Positions 25,501-31,976 of a DNA stretch of 64,000 nt are shown in pieces. The notes under the pieces are model-generated. The model did not search any database and had not been told where the DNA came from. It worked only from the letters and a program-made list of their open reading frames with translations. Numbering within the stretch: the first letter of the stretch is position 1; each line of letters begins with the position of its first letter. Location of the stretch: contig DBRF01000018.1 of assembly GCA_002305795.1 (NCBI GenBank), positions 9,769 through 73,768 of the forward strand. Reading direction: 5' to 3'. Origin of the DNA: Ruminococcaceae bacterium UBA1375. GTDB taxonomy: Bacteria > Bacillota > Clostridia > Oscillospirales > Ruminococcaceae. A program made the position numbers and the translations under genes.

Positions 25501-27610
25501 CTACACCGTGACCATGGATGAGGACGGCATGGTTCATGTAACCCTCACTGAAACCGATGCCGCTACTTTGGATTTCACCCCCCACTACGCCAAGGATGAT
25601 TCCCTGCGCTACGGCATCTATTTCACCATCGGTGAGATGGACAGCCCCGCCATGCAGCAGACCATCCGGGAAAATAAAGAAGCCAATGCGGCCTCCACCC
25701 ATCTGGTGGATTCCATTGTGGCCAACGACGACCAGCGGGAAACCAACCACAACATGCAGACCAACGGCAGCTCCGTGGGCAGCTACAGCGGCACGGGCTA
25801 CCGGCAGGCAGATGGGGAAGGCGGATACTTCTCCTACGATCTGGCGGTGAACAGTGAAGTGGCCAACCGGCTGATGGTGCAGTTCCACAGCCAGGATGCC
25901 GGCAACACCTTTGCCATCTACGTTGACGACACCCTGCTGGAAACCGTGACCTTAGACGCAGAGGCCTCCGGATTCTTTACCAAATACTTTGATATTCCGC
26001 TGGAATTGACCCAGGGCAAGGAACAGGTGACCTTGAAGTTTGCCTGCGTGGACGGTTCCACCGCCGGTCCCATTTACGGCACCTGCGGCATTGTGGAAGA
26101 GTATGACAGCGACGCTTCCTTTGATTCCATCACCGCCGGTGATACCGATATCTTGGCTTTGATGGACGAAAACAACATCGCCTCCCTTACTTTACCCGAA
26201 GCGGCAGAAACTTTGGGTGTGAAGTTCACTCCCAGCAATGTGAATGCTGTGGTTACCGTCAACGACATTGTGATTGACGACACCCAGGTGCGGAACCTGG
26301 AACTGACGGAAGGCACCAATCTGTATGAAGTGATCCTCACTTCTGAAGATGGAAACAATACCATCGCTTACACTTTGGTGATCTACAACGGCACTGCTTC
26401 CGGCGAAGTGGACACCGCTCTGTTGGATCAGACCATCGAAACTGCTCAGAACACCTCCGCTGTGGGCGCCGATTCTTCCGCCCTGGAAGCCTTCCAAACT
26501 GCATTGGAAAACGCTTTGGCAGTGCAGGAAAATCCTGCGGACCAGGCTGCGGTGAATGCCGCTGCCGCCGCTCTCCGGGACGCCATGCTGAATCTGGAAG
26601 CCACCGCTTCCGGTGTGGTGGGCAGCTACTCCTTTGAAGGCAACCTGACGGATGAGGTCACCGGCGAAACCGGCACCACCACCGGCAGCTTGGCCGGAAC
26701 AACCGGCGGTAGTGAATCCTATGTGGACGGCGTGGCAGGCCAGGCAGTGGAACTGTCCGGTGCCGGCGGCTACAAGCTGCCCACTATCATGGACAGCGAT
26801 ACCTACACCGTCTCCTTCTGGATGAAGGCGGATAAAACCACCAACTACACCCCTGCCGTATTCCTGAGCCAGAACGCCGACAACTGGGTAAGCATTACCC
26901 CCAAAGGCTGGCTGACCTACGACGGCCCCATGGTTTGGAGTTGCACCAACAGCAGCACCTACGCTGACCTGGTGCCTTCGGATGGAGCAAGCCACCTGAC
27001 GGTGGGCGAATGGACCCATGTGGCATTGGTAGCCGAAAACGGCGTGGGCACCATCTACGTCAACGGCCAGGCCATTGCCAACGGCCCGGTGCAGCAGGTG
27101 CTCAGTGAAGGTGCAGAGGTATATCTGGGCGTAAACTTCTGGGATGCTGCCTTTGACGGCGCCATCGACGAGCTGTATATCAGTCAGCAGGTGGAGGATT
27201 ATTCCACCATCGCCGCCCAATATTGGACCGGTATGCTGCAGATGACGGCGGATGAAGCGGCAGCTTACGACGAATCCCTTTACACCGAAGCCTCCTATCA
27301 GACATTGACCGAGGCTCTGGACACCGTCAACGGATTGTTGACTGCCCAGGATGTTACAGTCAGCCAGTACCGCAGCGCATGGACTGCTTTGGAAGAAGCG
27401 ATAAGCGGTCTGGTCTATGAAAACGTTCCCGGCGACCTCAACGACGACAATGTGGTAGACGTGCTGGATGTCATGACCCTGGCGCAGATTGTCACCGGCA
27501 AGATCGACCCGCCGGAAGGCATTACCATTGATTTTAACACAGACGAACAGGTCAATGTGTTGGATGTGATGATTCTGGCGCAGGTGGCCAATGGTAGTCT
27601 GACCTTGTAA
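22580..27610 (+). CDS. Secreted multidomain GH127-type beta-L-arabinofuranosidase with dockerin
   Basis: 1676 residues. Order: signal peptide (about 1-30, ending VGVFA-AP); LamG/concanavalin-like domain (about 38-240); atrophied bacterial Ig domain (about 255-345); GH127/DUF1680 catalytic alpha/alpha barrel and sandwich (about 355-1030); beta-sandwich (about 1045-1175); cadherin-like domain (about 1180-1275); FIVAR repeat; second LamG (about 1348-1545); second FIVAR; dockerin (about 1614-1676). By comparison with B. longum HypBA1, E703 and C705 (NETC) and C772-C773 (WCCTC) fit the zinc site and nucleophile, and E685 the acid/base. It probably removes beta-L-arabinofuranose from plant glycans outside the cell. 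Substrate is inferred. The AraC gene is divergent. Confidence 0.9.
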   Translation: MKWKRLLAGVLSAAMVAAGAQLPVGVFAAPFSGSEADTQLSLSFEGNLTDASQNNISVTSNKPVTYVEGIQGGQALDLDGSTYLDLGTSGALQPENMTLSCWIKPDAPLNGENILLWFKDSGNWASEGWYVSINTDNTFSVRVSTGSTGAAAQESTAAGTAADFFPVGEWTHLVITFDGSTNTCSIYRNGVAQTVTTNGNSCGIQETTAHKYIGFNSPAYGGGYANFALDEFNVLNKCATSQEVVAMYAQQGGSVDYETLAQADLDAISFANTSGITNNLNLPTQGSNGSTITWESSAPDVISTSGVVTRPAVGSPDATVTLTATAVNGTASLTKEFTFTVAALTDFSQLTDFAVSDVQLTDEWLLEDLDLEIDYLLSLDADKMLVDYYNLAGVTTTSNGTAVSSIVPYSAGTHAGAVNWEDTNFRGNAAGHMLSGLAYAWANTVNDPDRQDVHQQIEEKLSYMIENMKRCQDAYGNGYLGAFEEENFTRLANGLTTGVDGQSILVPWWTMDAILSGLITTYEQLSTVDAGNETAATAREMAQWLGEWCYETMDGFTQAQRDRTLTIEYGGMNNALYNLYHISEGYENRDHFIAGAHYFDEKSLFDQLYQGIDCLSGRHANTTIPKIIGAMNRYMTLNGNTAYTDDFADNAAAGDMSYYLTVAENFWDIVVNHHTYITGGNSWQEHFHDADVLDSYRDGYTNETCNVYNMLKLTRMLFEITGNQKYADFYDNTYTNSILSAQNHETGMSTYWQAMGTGYFKVYCEPTEDFWCCTCTSMESFTKLNDSIYYHNDNSLYAVLLYGSDVTWTDKNLVLSQTDSASVDPEEIYTATFTVNKLDDAQAFGDFDLRIRVPDWSAGDPVVKVNGEETSDYGTSGGFIILNRDWADGDTITVEYPMTLVGYDLPDASDTMGLKYGPWVLSADLGEVGVDTYSLPFWGYAVHYATSTGTERQIISMTTDGQTPEEFIADVANHYTVTMDEDGMVHVTLTETDAATLDFTPHYAKDDSLRYGIYFTIGEMDSPAMQQTIRENKEANAASTHLVDSIVANDDQRETNHNMQTNGSSVGSYSGTGYRQADGEGGYFSYDLAVNSEVANRLMVQFHSQDAGNTFAIYVDDTLLETVTLDAEASGFFTKYFDIPLELTQGKEQVTLKFACVDGSTAGPIYGTCGIVEEYDSDASFDSITAGDTDILALMDENNIASLTLPEAAETLGVKFTPSNVNAVVTVNDIVIDDTQVRNLELTEGTNLYEVILTSEDGNNTIAYTLVIYNGTASGEVDTALLDQTIETAQNTSAVGADSSALEAFQTALENALAVQENPADQAAVNAAAAALRDAMLNLEATASGVVGSYSFEGNLTDEVTGETGTTTGSLAGTTGGSESYVDGVAGQAVELSGAGGYKLPTIMDSDTYTVSFWMKADKTTNYTPAVFLSQNADNWVSITPKGWLTYDGPMVWSCTNSSTYADLVPSDGASHLTVGEWTHVALVAENGVGTIYVNGQAIANGPVQQVLSEGAEVYLGVNFWDAAFDGAIDELYISQQVEDYSTIAAQYWTGMLQMTADEAAAYDESLYTEASYQTLTEALDTVNGLLTAQDVTVSQYRSAWTALEEAISGLVYENVPGDLNDDNVVDVLDVMTLAQIVTGKIDPPEGITIDFNTDEQVNVLDVMILAQVANGSLTL

Positions 27611-27637
27611 TCAAACGCAACTTCCATCCTTCTATTG

Positions 27638-27669
27638 CCCGGCAAGGCTATCGGCCTTGCCGGGTTTTT
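27638..27669 (+). terminator. Terminator after the GH127 gene
   Basis: 11-bp perfect stem CCCGGCAAGGC/GCCTTGCCGGG (27638-27648 and 27654-27664), then five T. Confidence 0.9.
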
Positions 27670-27689
27670 GCGCCATTCTATTGTTTTTG

Positions 27690-27698
27690 TGCTATAAT
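27690..27698 (+). promoter_or_regulatory. Extended -10 promoter of the sirtuin gene
   Basis: TGCTATAAT is an exact extended -10 element. The -35 region is poor (TTGCGC at 19-bp spacing). A leader of about 110 nt follows. Confidence 0.5.
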
Positions 27699-27815
27699 AA
27701 AAAAGCTGGGCGCCCTCCTTTCTCCATGCTGGTAAGCTCTCCCACAGGGTCTGCTGACGGGGGAACCAGGGTGCAGCCGCAAAAATCGACGATGAAAGAA
27801 AAAGAAGGGAATTTT

Positions 27816-28535
27816 ATGACAGATGTTCGGGTATTGCAGCAGCTCATTGACCAAAGCCGCCGCATCGTCTTTTTCGGCGGGGCAGGGGTATCCACCGAGA
27901 GCGGCATTCCGGATTTCCGCAGCGTGGACGGGCTGTACCATCAGAAGTACGACTATCCCCCGGAAACCATGCTCAGCCACGATTTCTTTGTCCGGCACCC
28001 GGAGGAATTTTTCCGGTTTTACCGGGATAAAATGCTGCCGCTCCAGGCAAAGCCAAACCCTGCCCACCAAAAGTTGGCAGAATTGGAGCAGGCTGGGAAG
28101 CTGATCGCCGTGATTACCCAGAATATTGACGGGCTGCACCAAAAGGCGGGGAGCCAAAAGGTGTATGAGCTCCACGGCTCCGTCCATCGAAACTACTGCA
28201 CTCTCTGCGGGAAGTTTTACGATGCTGGATTTATCCGCAACACCCAGGGTATTCCCCGGTGCGATTGCGGGGGAATTATCAAGCCGGATGTGGTGCTGTA
28301 CGGGGAGAGCTTGGACAGCCGGGTGATGGAGGGGGCAGCCCGTGCCATTGACCAGGCAGACCTGCTGATTGTAGGGGGCACTTCTCTGGTGGTGTACCCC
28401 GCCGCCGGGTTTGTGGCCAACTACCGTGGGGAAAAGCTGGTGCTGATTAACCGGGACCCCACCCCCTACGACAGCCGGGCGGATTACCTCTTCCGGGACA
28501 GCATTGGGGAGCTGTTCTCCCAAATCCAGGTGTAA
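27816..28535 (+). CDS. NAD-dependent protein deacetylase, Sir2 family
   Basis: 239 residues, the size of a minimal bacterial sirtuin. It removes acyl groups from lysines using NAD. Motifs are GAGVSTESGIPDFRS (residues 22-36), TQNIDGLHQKAG (101-112) and the catalytic H120 in ELHGS; the zinc cysteines are C128, C131, C149 and C151. The start ATG 27816 follows GAAGGG. An in-frame extension upstream overlaps the leader and is unlikely to be translated. The gene is monocistronic, ending at a shared bidirectional terminator. Confidence 0.95.
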   Translation: MTDVRVLQQLIDQSRRIVFFGGAGVSTESGIPDFRSVDGLYHQKYDYPPETMLSHDFFVRHPEEFFRFYRDKMLPLQAKPNPAHQKLAELEQAGKLIAVITQNIDGLHQKAGSQKVYELHGSVHRNYCTLCGKFYDAGFIRNTQGIPRCDCGGIIKPDVVLYGESLDSRVMEGAARAIDQADLLIVGGTSLVVYPAAGFVANYRGEKLVLINRDPTPYDSRADYLFRDSIGELFSQIQV

Positions 28536-28540
28536 GAAAA

Positions 28541-28579
28541 AACTCTGTACTTCGCAAAGAGGTACAGAGTTTATTTTTT
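28541..28579. terminator. Bidirectional terminator between the sirtuin and TSUP genes
   Basis: 10-bp perfect stem AACTCTGTAC/GTACAGAGTT (28541-28550 and 28562-28571). Plus strand continues TATTTTTT and minus strand TTTTTCTTA. The 3' arm touches the stop codon of the minus-strand gene. Confidence 0.85.
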
Positions 28580-28954
28580 GGGAGATTTTTCGGTGGACTG
28601 CTTTTTGTGGAACAATTCCTTGAACCCTAAGGGAATCAGCACTGCCCCAAAGCACCACTTCACCCATTGAGTCCCCATCCACATGGCCGCCAACCGCCCC
28701 AGGACTACCCCGGCGCTGCCAAACAGCATCATGGGAAGAAGGGTGGGAAATTGCAGCAGCCCCTCCTTTCGGTACCGCCACATGGCCAATAGGGCGCAGG
28801 GAAGGAAGAACAGCAGGTTGACGATCTGGCATTGGAGAAAGTCCAGTCCGGTGAACAGGGTCAGGTACAAAAACAGCACAAAACCCCCGCCCAACCCCAT
28901 GGCGGCCACCGTGCCGGAAAGGGCGCCTGCCAGCAGGGAAAACAGCCAGTTCAT
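28571..28954 (-). CDS. TSUP (TauE/SafE) family half-size transporter subunit, second gene
   Basis: 127 residues with about four hydrophobic segments and the TauE/SafE-like opening GALSGTVAAMGLGGGFVLFLY. A normal TSUP protein has about 250 residues and two such repeats; here each repeat is a separate gene. The pair may assemble as a heterodimer to export sulfite, sulfonates or another organic anion. The polar tail HKKQSTEKSPKK should be cytoplasmic. It overlaps the preceding half-gene by 4 bp (ATGA), so translation is coupled. Confidence 0.83.
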   Translation of the reverse strand: MNWLFSLLAGALSGTVAAMGLGGGFVLFLYLTLFTGLDFLQCQIVNLLFFLPCALLAMWRYRKEGLLQFPTLLPMMLFGSAGVVLGRLAAMWMGTQWVKWCFGAVLIPLGFKELFHKKQSTEKSPKK

Positions 28955-29295
28955 AAAAACATCCGCACCCCTCCGTAAATCAACAGCACTCCAAACAGCC
29001 GCCGCAGCAGGTCAGTGGGGATTTTGGGCAGCAGGAAACTTCCCAGCAAACTCCCGCCTAGCCCGCCCAGGGTTAGGGGAAGCAGCATTCCCCAATCCGG
29101 GAACACTCCTTGCAGCAGCATTCCGGCGCTGCTGACGGCGGAAAGGGGCAGCATGAGAGCCACTGCGTTGGCGTGGGCCTGTTTCTGCTCCAGCCCTTGG
29201 GCTTTCAGGGCCGGCACCGCCGCCAACCCTCCCCCGGAGCCCAGCAGGCCGTTGAGAAATCCGGCGGCTGCGCCCCAGATCCCGCGAAGTTTCAT
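28951..29295 (-). CDS. TSUP (TauE/SafE) family half-size transporter subunit, first gene
   Basis: 114 residues with the same repeat pattern: GAAAGFLNGLLGSGGGLAAVPAL at the start, then three more hydrophobic segments. It is one half of a split TSUP transporter and is followed by the other half with an ATGA overlap. Because the two halves share only the fold-level pattern, a recent frameshift of a single gene is unlikely. No substrate clue lies in the neighbourhood. Confidence 0.83.
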   Translation of the reverse strand: MKLRGIWGAAAGFLNGLLGSGGGLAAVPALKAQGLEQKQAHANAVALMLPLSAVSSAGMLLQGVFPDWGMLLPLTLGGLGGSLLGSFLLPKIPTDLLRRLFGVLLIYGGVRMFL

Positions 29296-29362
29296 GTGGC
29301 ATCACTCTCCCTATCCCGGTTAGTGTTCCGCCGGTTGGAAAGATTATGCTTTTGGAAGGCGC

Positions 29363-29391
29363 AAAAAACGGCCCCCTGTTTGAGGGAGCCG
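29363..29391 (-). terminator. Terminator of the tsaE-tsaB-rpiB-upp operon
   Basis: Minus-strand 9-bp stem CGGCTCCCT/AGGGGGCCG (29391-29383 and 29377-29369, one G-U), then six T. Confidence 0.85.
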
Positions 29392-29401
29392 CAAGGATGA
29401 T

Positions 29402-30031
29402 TTACTTGGTGCCGAAAATCCGGTCGCCGGCGTCGCCCAAGCCGGGGACGATATAGGCGTCCTCGTTCAAGGTTTTGTCCACGGCGCCGCAGTACACCTT
29501 CACGTCCGGATGCTGGTTGTGGAGGCTTTCCAGCCCTTCCTGAGTGGCGATGATATACATCATTTTGATCTTTTTCACGCCCCGCTTTTTCAGGTTGTCC
29601 ACCACGGCGCAGGCAGTGTTGCCGGTGGCCAGCATGGGGTCCAGTACCAGCACTTCCCGGCGGTCCACGTCCACCGGCAGCTTGGCGTAATACTCCACCG
29701 GCTCTTTGGTTTCGGGGTCACGGTACAGGCCCAGATGGCCTACCTTGGCAGCGGGGACCAGCTTCAAAATGCCGTCCACCATGCCCAGGCCTGCCCGGAG
29801 GATGGGGATGACCGCCAGCTTGCTTCCCGCAATGACGTTGGTGTCCGCCACCCCCAGGGGGGTTTCCACCTGCACCTGCTTTAAGGGCAGGTCACGGGTA
29901 GCTTCGTAGCCTTCCAACAGGGCGATTTCTTCCACCAGTTCACGGAATTCCTTGGGGCCGGTGTTTTTGTCTCGCAGCAGGGAAATTTTGTGCTGCAGCA
30001 GAGGATGGTCCAATACAAATACGTTTTCCAT
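29402..30031 (-). CDS. upp: Uracil phosphoribosyltransferase
   Basis: 209 residues, the normal size. It salvages uracil with PRPP to UMP. The PRPP loop is VLDPMLATGNTACAVVDNL; the C-terminal uracil-binding YIVPGLGDAGDRIFGT is complete. It is last in the operon after rpiB, which is a common clostridial arrangement, and is followed by a terminator 11 bp after the stop. Confidence 0.97.
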   Translation of the reverse strand: MENVFVLDHPLLQHKISLLRDKNTGPKEFRELVEEIALLEGYEATRDLPLKQVQVETPLGVADTNVIAGSKLAVIPILRAGLGMVDGILKLVPAAKVGHLGLYRDPETKEPVEYYAKLPVDVDRREVLVLDPMLATGNTACAVVDNLKKRGVKKIKMMYIIATQEGLESLHNQHPDVKVYCGAVDKTLNEDAYIVPGLGDAGDRIFGTK

Positions 30032-30081
30032 AGAGTTCCTTGCGCCGGAAAAACCGGCACATCCTTTCTTAAAGTTATTTA

Positions 30082-30522
30082 TTAGTCCAGCTGTTCCAGA
30101 GCCATCATTTTTTCCACCCGGACGGCGTGGCGGCCGCCTTCAAAGGGGGTGTTCAAAAAGATGTCCAGCAGCTGAAGCGCTAAACCGGGGCCGATGACCC
30201 GTGCGCCGAAAGCGATGATGTTGGAGTCGTTGTGGCGGCGGGTGAATTCTGCGGAAAAGCTGTCGTGGCAGAGGGCTGCCCGGATTCCTTTCATCTTATT
30301 GGCCGCCATGGAAATGCCGATGCCGGTGCCGCAGATGATGACGCCTTTGTCGCATTCACCCCGCTGGATGGCCTGGCATAGGGGCTTGACGATGTCGGGG
30401 TAGTCGCAGCTTTCCGGGGAGTTGGTGCCGAAATCCTTGTATTCCAGACCCTTTTCCTCCAAATGACGCAGCACTTCCTGTTTCAGAGAAAGGCCGCCGT
30501 GGTCACAGCAAACAGCGATCAT
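30082..30522 (-). CDS. rpiB: Ribose-5-phosphate isomerase B
   Basis: 146 residues. It interconverts ribose 5-phosphate and ribulose 5-phosphate. The N-terminal DHGGLSLKQEVLRHL, the active-site cysteine in IICGTGIGISMAANKMKGIRAAL and the HNDSNIIAFGARVIG motif mark the RpiB/LacAB family. Pentose phosphate supply for PRPP fits its place beside upp. It overlaps tsaB by 4 bp. Confidence 0.96.
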   Translation of the reverse strand: MIAVCCDHGGLSLKQEVLRHLEEKGLEYKDFGTNSPESCDYPDIVKPLCQAIQRGECDKGVIICGTGIGISMAANKMKGIRAALCHDSFSAEFTRRHNDSNIIAFGARVIGPGLALQLLDIFLNTPFEGGRHAVRVEKMMALEQLD

Positions 30523-31238
30523 AGTGGTTTACCTCCATTAAATTCCAGATTTTTTTTCATCATCAGCTCCCGCTGGGCCTGGGGCAGCCGGAGATAGTCC
30601 GGCCGAAGCTGGTCTGGGGGAAGGGTCTCGCCCCGGAGGGCGGCCCGGTAGGCGCACAGCCCCACGCCGGAAGCCCGCTGGTAGCGGTTGGCTGCTCCCG
30701 CCAGGGAGAGCTGATTCAGTTGCATGGTTTGGTGGCAGAGAAGGCTGCCGTCTCCCAGCAGCAAAATGGGCTGCGGATAGGCTTTCAGCTCCTCTTCCAG
30801 GTTGGGGATGGTGATGGCCCGGTCAGGGGTCAGGCGGAGCAGTTCGCCCTCCTTCCACTGAAACAGGGCGTTGTACACCTGGCCGCAGCGGGCGTCCATC
30901 ACCGGGCAGAGCAGCCCGGGAAATTCTGGGAGATTGTAGCACAGCCCTTCCAAGGTGGATACCTTGACGCAGGGGGTGTTTTGAGCGAATGCCATTCCCT
31001 TCACAGCCGCCATGCCGATGCGCAGCCCGGTAAAGGAGCCGGGACCGGCAGATAGGGCCATGACGTCAATGTCGGCAAGGGTGATTCGGCAGCAGTCCAG
31101 CAGCTGTTCCACCATGGGCATCAGGGTTTGGGAATGGGTCAGGCCGCTGTGGGTGTAAAACTCCCCCAGCAGCTTTTCATCCTCCAGCAAAGCGGCGCTG
31201 GCCGCCTTGGCGGAGGTGTCGATGGCAAGAATCTTCAT
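30519..31238 (-). CDS. tsaB: tRNA threonylcarbamoyladenosine synthesis protein TsaB
   Basis: 239 residues of the ASKHA-fold YeaZ family. It is the partner of TsaD in making t6A37 in ANN-decoding tRNAs. The opening MKILAIDTSAKAASAALL, THSQTLMPMVEQLL and SAGPGSFTGLRIGMAAVKGMAF are typical. The gene follows tsaE by 18 bp and precedes rpiB by a 4-bp overlap. In many Firmicutes rimI and tsaD follow tsaB; here they are absent and rpiB-upp take that place. Confidence 0.95.
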   Translation of the reverse strand: MKILAIDTSAKAASAALLEDEKLLGEFYTHSGLTHSQTLMPMVEQLLDCCRITLADIDVMALSAGPGSFTGLRIGMAAVKGMAFAQNTPCVKVSTLEGLCYNLPEFPGLLCPVMDARCGQVYNALFQWKEGELLRLTPDRAITIPNLEEELKAYPQPILLLGDGSLLCHQTMQLNQLSLAGAANRYQRASGVGLCAYRAALRGETLPPDQLRPDYLRLPQAQRELMMKKNLEFNGGKPL

Positions 31239-31256
31239 ACAATAGCCTTATTTATT

Positions 31257-31754
31257 TCAAAAATTATCGGTTGCGTTGTTGGCCGGATGGGAGTATCCTG
31301 AAAGGGAGCTTAGAAATTCTTCCAGTTCCTTTTCTCCTTGGCAGAAGGTAATCACCCGCTGACCCTCCCCTTTTCCCGGGGCCAGATGGACAAAAAGGCT
31401 GTCCGGAGGCAGGGCGGAGAGGATGTTTTCGCTCCACTCCACCGCCAGCACCGCGCCGGTGTCCAGATAATCAAAAAAGCCGGTGGCGTCCAGATCGTCC
31501 GGGGAGCTGATGCGGTACATATCAAAGTGCACTAGGTCGGTGGGATGGCCGTAGTAGACGTTTACCAGCGAAAAGGTGGGGCTGGACACCGAATCTTCAA
31601 TGCCCATCCCCTGGGCCAATCCGGCGGTAAAGGCGGTTTTGCCCATTCCAAGCCCACCCAGATAAGCCACTACCGTGCCCGGTTTCAGGGACCGGCCCAG
31701 CTGCCGGGCAATGGAAAGGGTCTCCTCCAGGGAGTGGGAGGTGTACTGCTGCAT
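31257..31754 (-). CDS. tsaE: tRNA threonylcarbamoyladenosine synthesis ATPase TsaE
   Basis: 165 residues. It is a small P-loop ATPase that recycles the TsaBD complex in t6A synthesis. Walker A is GGLGMGKT at residues 33-40; VSSPTFSLVNVYYG and the HFDMYRI motif are the family's switch regions, and VEWSENI follows. The start at 31754 is chosen because AAAGGAGT lies 7 nt upstream; a longer form from 31850 would start within the promoter region. It is the first gene of the operon. Confidence 0.95.
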   Translation of the reverse strand: MQQYTSHSLEETLSIARQLGRSLKPGTVVAYLGGLGMGKTAFTAGLAQGMGIEDSVSSPTFSLVNVYYGHPTDLVHFDMYRISSPDDLDATGFFDYLDTGAVLAVEWSENILSALPPDSLFVHLAPGKGEGQRVITFCQGEKELEEFLSSLSGYSHPANNATDNF

Positions 31755-31833
31755 AGAAATACTCCTTTGAAAGAGCCAGGAAGGACTCTTTCGCTGGCGG
31801 CTCTTACAGTTTTTGCGAACAATCGCTACTCCT

Positions 31834-31862
31834 ATTATAGTGTTTTTCATAAATCATTGCAA
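31834..31862 (-). promoter_or_regulatory. Promoter of the tsaE operon
   Basis: Minus strand TTGCAA (31862-31857), 17-bp spacer, TATAAT (31839-31834). It is 6 bp from the divergent fhs promoter. Confidence 0.72.
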
Positions 31863-31868
31863 GGGGCT

Positions 31869-31896
31869 TTGCACATTTTCAGAGATATGCTATAAT
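31869..31896 (+). promoter_or_regulatory. Promoter of fhs
   Basis: TTGCAC (31869-31874), 16-bp spacer, TATAAT (31891-31896). An 80-nt leader with a small 5-bp hairpin (TCCGT/ACGGA, about 31911-31926) follows. Confidence 0.68.
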
Positions 31897-31976
31897 TAGA
31901 GCAATCATTTCCGTAGATTCGACGGAAAGCATCTTGGTATTTGCACTATTTTATCATGAGAAAGGAAGCGGGTCCT

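Noticed and set aside
22535..25888. 1117-codon open frame antisense to the GH127 gene
   Set aside because: Low-complexity Gly/Val/His-rich shadow of the coding strand; the plus strand has signal peptide, domains and catalytic residues.
31897..31976. Possible tetrahydrofolate riboswitch before fhs
   Set aside because: The leader is only about 75 nt with one 5-bp hairpin and does not show the riboswitch's core.
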